In this document: positions 61,074 to 64,000 of the stretch, piece after piece | Layout of the letters: every line of letters starts with the position of its first letter | Position numbering within the stretch: position 1 is the first letter of the stretch | Source: Agromyces cavernae | GTDB taxonomy: Bacteria > Actinomycetota > Actinomycetes > Actinomycetales > Microbacteriaceae | Direction of reading: 5' to 3' | DNA: 64,000 nucleotides | Assembly (NCBI RefSeq): GCF_021044935.1 | Contig: NZ_JAJNMP010000003.1 | Location: 682,001-746,000 of the forward strand | Notes under the pieces: model-generated | What the model saw: the letters and a program-made list of their open reading frames with translations, nothing else | Databases searched by the model: none | What the model was told of the DNA's origin: nothing | Program-made: the position numbers and the translations under genes

Positions 61074-61228
61074 GGAAGTAACAGTACAGCAATCTCTGAA
61101 TTAAGCACCTCGTGTACCAACTGATGGATATCGCGACCGCCTCGACGAGTATCACCGGTTCTGTGAGAGGTACTGCTGGACCGCGTCCCCGGTCGCGAGT
61201 ACCGTCGAACCACACGGGGGTGAGATCC

Positions 61229-62722
61229 ATGACGTCAGCGGATGCCGCACGGTGCGTGCCGTGGCTCCGCTATGCCCTGCTGGGCATCGTCATGGCGGCG
61301 ATCTGGCTCGCGATCAGCCTGTTCGCGAACAGCGTCGGCGCCGCGGCCGACGAGGCCGCGCCCGCGGTCGAGCCTGCACCGACAGCGACTGAACCGGCCG
61401 TGCCGGACGTCGAGCCTGTACCGACGGCGAGCGAACCGGCCGTGCCGGACGTCGTCGTCGAACCCGCCGAACCGGCCGTGCCGGACGTCGTCGTCGAACC
61501 CGCCGAACCGGCCGTGCCGGACGTCGCGGTGGAGGTGGAGGCCGAGGTCGAGGGGAATCAGGTGGGTGGACCGGCGCCCGCCGCCCCCGCGGTGGTGCCT
61601 CCTGCCCCCAAGAACGTCACGCCGCCAGGCCTCACCGACAAGCCGGAACAGCCCACCCGGGCTCCCGAACCCGCACTCGCGCCCGCGCCCAGGCCCAAGC
61701 CGATGCCCGGCGGCCTCGCCGACAAGCCAGACCTCCCCGCCCAACCCCCCGCGCAGAAGCCCAGCGACACGCCACCGGGGCTCGCCGAAAAGCCAGACAA
61801 GCCGGACAAGCACAACCGTCCCCCCGCGCACGAGCCCACACTGCCGGTCCCGACTGACAAGCCAGACAAGCCCGACCGCGCCATCCAAGCGCCCGCACCC
61901 AACCCCAAGCCCACGCCACCCTGGCTCGCCGAGAAGCCGAACCACCCCACCGAAGCAACCGCACCACCCGGGCTCATGGACAAGCCGGACAAGCCCGACC
62001 ACTCCACCCGGACCCCCGCACCTGCACCTTCACCTGCACCCAAGCCCGCACCACCCGGGCTCTCCGACAAGCCCAAGCCCGATCACCCCTCCCAAGCGAC
62101 CGATCCCCAACACACGTCCGCACCTGCGCCACCCGACCCCAAGAACGGCATGCCCCCCGGCTCCGCCGATAAGCCCGACCACCCCGCCAACGCACCGGCC
62201 ACGGATCACCCTGCGAGTGACAAGCCGGCCGCTCCTGCGTCCGCGCACGACCCCGGCGACTCGGTGACGGGCGCACTGACCGAAACGGCAAGCGCACCCC
62301 CCGCCACGGCAGCGACGGCAGCGACGGCAGCCACGAGGATCGCCGCCGACGCCTCGCCGCTCGGCTGGGGGGCGAGCGGGCCGCCGAGCGGCACGCCGTT
62401 CTTCATTGACGACACGTCGGCTCCAGTGGCGGGCGGGTCGGACGGCGCGCCCGCTCCCGGATACGGAACGGGCACGATCGCGCCCGCAGACGGCACGCCG
62501 CTCGTCGGCGGCGCTCCTGCATCGCCGGGCGCCGGCGGCGGAGCGGGTTCCGGCGGAGCCGGCTCCAGTGGATCCGCGTTCGGCGCGTCCGCGGCATCCG
62601 GAACGTCCGACGCGACGTTCGCCGCACTCGGACTCGGCGCGCTCGCACCACGGGTACTGCACTCGGCTGACGACGAACTGCCGTCGTCGCCGGTGTACGA
62701 CACCGACACCACCCCTGACTGA
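61229..62722 (+). CDS. proline-rich exported repeat protein
   Basis: A 497-residue protein. The N-terminal segment WLRYALLGIVMAAIWLAISL (~residues 12-31) is a signal or membrane anchor. Then come Pro/Val/Glu repeats: EPAEPAVPDVVV in three copies (a 36-bp DNA repeat at ~61435-61530), a long DKPDKPD/PPGLxDKP region (~130-340), and a Gly/Ala/Ser-rich C-terminus. The composition suggests an extended cell-wall-spanning stalk. No catalytic domain or sortase signal. ATG at 61229 follows GGGGGTGAG. Confidence 0.75.
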   Translation: MTSADAARCVPWLRYALLGIVMAAIWLAISLFANSVGAAADEAAPAVEPAPTATEPAVPDVEPVPTASEPAVPDVVVEPAEPAVPDVVVEPAEPAVPDVAVEVEAEVEGNQVGGPAPAAPAVVPPAPKNVTPPGLTDKPEQPTRAPEPALAPAPRPKPMPGGLADKPDLPAQPPAQKPSDTPPGLAEKPDKPDKHNRPPAHEPTLPVPTDKPDKPDRAIQAPAPNPKPTPPWLAEKPNHPTEATAPPGLMDKPDKPDHSTRTPAPAPSPAPKPAPPGLSDKPKPDHPSQATDPQHTSAPAPPDPKNGMPPGSADKPDHPANAPATDHPASDKPAAPASAHDPGDSVTGALTETASAPPATAATAATAATRIAADASPLGWGASGPPSGTPFFIDDTSAPVAGGSDGAPAPGYGTGTIAPADGTPLVGGAPASPGAGGGAGSGGAGSSGSAFGASAASGTSDATFAALGLGALAPRVLHSADDELPSSPVYDTDTTPD

Positions 62723-63514
62723 TCGGGGTCCGCTCCACCTGCGCGATTACAGGTGGGAACGGTCATCGCCCCCTGCCCGGGAGCGAATACCCCAGTTCCA
62801 GTCAGGAGGACCGGACCATGCCTCGATCGGCAATGAGGACGCGATACGCCCCCTCGTCGCCGTGCGCCGCTGCGAGGCGCACATCGACGTGCGCCGGCCG
62901 GGCCGATCTCGCATCCATGACCCGTGCCGTACCGGCCGGGTCGGGATTCCTCGGCACGCGGAGGTTCCCGATGCGACGTTGACCGGGTGGGTCCGGCACC
63001 TCGCCCCCAGTGTCGGGCCTCACCCCCCACGGTCGTGCAGCGTACCCGACGCGCACGGCCGGCCGCGCTGTTCTGCGCGGCCGGCGCAGGGCGGTGGCGG
63101 AACCCACCCGCCGCCCTGCGCCACTTCATGACCCTGCTCCGGCGTCGCGAGGAGCGCGCCGCGAGGCCGCGATTCCGCGTCGAGGCGCAGGAGGGTTGCA
63201 TAACGGCGGGGTGGGAACCCTACCTCCCACCCCACCGCGGCCTCACAAGAGGCCTCATCTCACCGAGCGACCCGAACTGAGCTCGGCAAGCACCACCCGA
63301 GCGGTCGGCTGGGCCGCCCGATCGCACGACCCAGCAAGGCAGGATAGGTCGTTCGGGTCGGGTTCGACTCGGGTTTGGTCGAATCGTATCCGCACGGCCG
63401 ACCCGTGCGCACCGCCCCGATCAGGGGACAAAATCGAGGAATCTTCGTACGGTGTAGCTGATTCTCGCGGCGCAGCTGCGCGCACGTCGAGGCACCGACG
63501 AGCCCCGGGATCCG
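62723..63514. other. 792-bp region without a confident gene
   Basis: An ATG at 62818 after AGGAGG opens a 54-codon plus-strand frame (MPRSAMRTRYAPSS...), and an opposite frame of 101 codons (63107-62802) overlaps it. Neither looks clearly coding. Two adjacent hairpins lie at 63208-63254. Elsewhere there is nothing I can name; no tRNA. Confidence 0.55.
63208..63254. terminator. pair of hairpins, possible terminator
   Basis: Arms GGGGTGGGA/TCCCACCCC (8-base loop) then GGCCTC/GAGGCC (4-base ACAA loop). No U-run. Could end a transcript from either side. Confidence 0.4.
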
Positions 63515-63868
63515 TCAGGCAGCGGGCCAGTCGACGGATGCCTCGTACTCGGGGTGCCGACGCAGGTAGGCGGCGATGAACGGGCATTCGGGAACGATGC
63601 GCTCACCGCGGGCGACCGCGTCGTCGAGAACGAATTTCGCGAGCCGGCTACCCAGCCCCATGCCCTCGAACTCGGGGCGAACGATCGTGTGCGTGAACAC
63701 GATCGTTCCGGGCTCGAGGCGGAACTGCGACACACCCGCACGCCGGCCGCCGACGGTCAGGTCGTAACGCTGGCGTTCGTCGCTCCGGACGATGTCGACT
63801 TCGGCGGCGCCATCGTGCTCGGTCGCCCCCGGGTCGCCGGCGTGCTGCGGGTCGAAGGCGCTGGCCAT
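63515..63868 (-). CDS. GNAT-like N-acetyltransferase, YjdJ type
   Basis: A 117-residue protein. The acetyl-CoA region is FEGMGLGSRLAKFVLDDA (residues ~69-86, QxxGxG variant), preceded by FTHTIVRPEF and followed by CPFIAAYLRRHPEYE, the conserved end of the short YjdJ/Gtn-type family. ATG at 63868 after AGGAGG. Substrate unknown. Confidence 0.88.
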   Translation of the reverse strand: MASAFDPQHAGDPGATEHDGAAEVDIVRSDERQRYDLTVGGRRAGVSQFRLEPGTIVFTHTIVRPEFEGMGLGSRLAKFVLDDAVARGERIVPECPFIAAYLRRHPEYEASVDWPAA

Positions 63869-64000
63869 CGTTCCTCCTGGTCGGTGATCGCGAGCCGGTG
63901 CAGCTCGCCCCTCTTCGAACCACAACGCTGCGGGTCGCAGAAGATTCCCCGGCGGGATGGGCCGCCCGCGAAGGGTGGGCACGAGCGAGACGGATGCCCC

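Noticed and set aside
62802..63107. 101-codon minus-strand frame ending ADRGMVRSS
   Set aside because: No ribosome site, mixed third-position usage and an overlapping rival frame; left unannotated as a gene.
63340..63400. tRNA-like GGTTCGACTC T-loop
   Set aside because: Neighbouring sequence does not pair as a T-stem or acceptor stem and no D-arm or anticodon arm is found.

Overview
This 64 kb window is chromosomal DNA of a high-GC Gram-positive bacterium, almost certainly an actinomycete of the family Microbacteriaceae (Agromyces- or Microbacterium-like). The evidence is the very high G+C with GC-rich third codon positions, frequent GTG starts and ATGA/GTGA overlaps, menaquinone genes with the actinobacterial neighbourhood, a DUF4229 gene beside menA, an archaeal-type aspartyl-tRNA synthetase, and the 32-residue actinobacterial ribosomal protein bS22. 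There are no rRNA or convincing tRNA genes, no CRISPR array, no prophage and no transposase.

Layout. 1-8.7 kb: menaquinone genes (menD partial, menA, menE, menB, menC) with a PLDc_N membrane protein, DUF4229 and a divergent MarR/MFS drug-efflux pair. 8.7-21.2 kb: an accessory block with a small secreted protein, a 2033-residue amylopullulanase under a LacI-type operator, a two-domain multicopper oxidase translationally coupled to a ZIP metal permease behind a DtxR/MntR-type palindrome, and a LuxR/LAL regulator. 21.3-26.2 kb: the System II cytochrome c maturation operon (phosphatase, TlpA, CcdA, ResB, CcsB). In Mycobacterium tuberculosis (Rv0525-Rv0555) the cytochrome and men genes lie close together, so the 8.7-21.2 kb block looks like an insertion in a conserved neighbourhood. 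26.4-35.9 kb: aspS, a DUF559 protein, formylglycine-generating enzyme, glutaredoxin, bS22, acetyltransferase, DUF1772, ArsR, Trk potassium uptake, DUF1761 and AraC. 36-39 kb: an ABC exporter with a GbsR/MarR regulator. 39.6-47.6 kb: a complete kdp potassium system with two tiny membrane peptides (one KdpF) before kdpA and the KdpDE pair at the end. 47.7-57.2 kb: spermidine-dehydrogenase-like flavoenzyme, rlmC, proC, a CDF transporter with a leader ORF, a glutamine amidotransferase, SDR/TetR pair, tadA and upp. 57.2-64 kb: a cysteine-rich leader peptide, an orphan winged-helix regulator, MarR, an ArsR-CDF-DF-protein metal operon, a proline-rich exported protein and a GNAT-like protein.

The most unusual signal is a superfamily of palindromic repeats. 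Two related subfamilies (here F1, ends GGTCGAGTAG/TATCGAGACC, and F2, ends GGGTTGAGGAG/CTCGAAACCC) occur about fourteen times; a third (F3, about 57 bp, ends GATGTCGC/GCGACATC) occurs four times. They lie between genes but also inside reading frames: menD, menB and menE each carry one in frame, as do resB, the TlpA signal peptide and the amidotransferase N-terminus, and F1 ends supply the TAG stop codons of menC, the LuxR gene and resB. Other points worth attention are the multicopper oxidase-ZIP pair, 11-bp-phased direct repeats before kdp and the ABC exporter, the MCCRMCR leader peptide, and a candidate small RNA at 58.6-58.7 kb.
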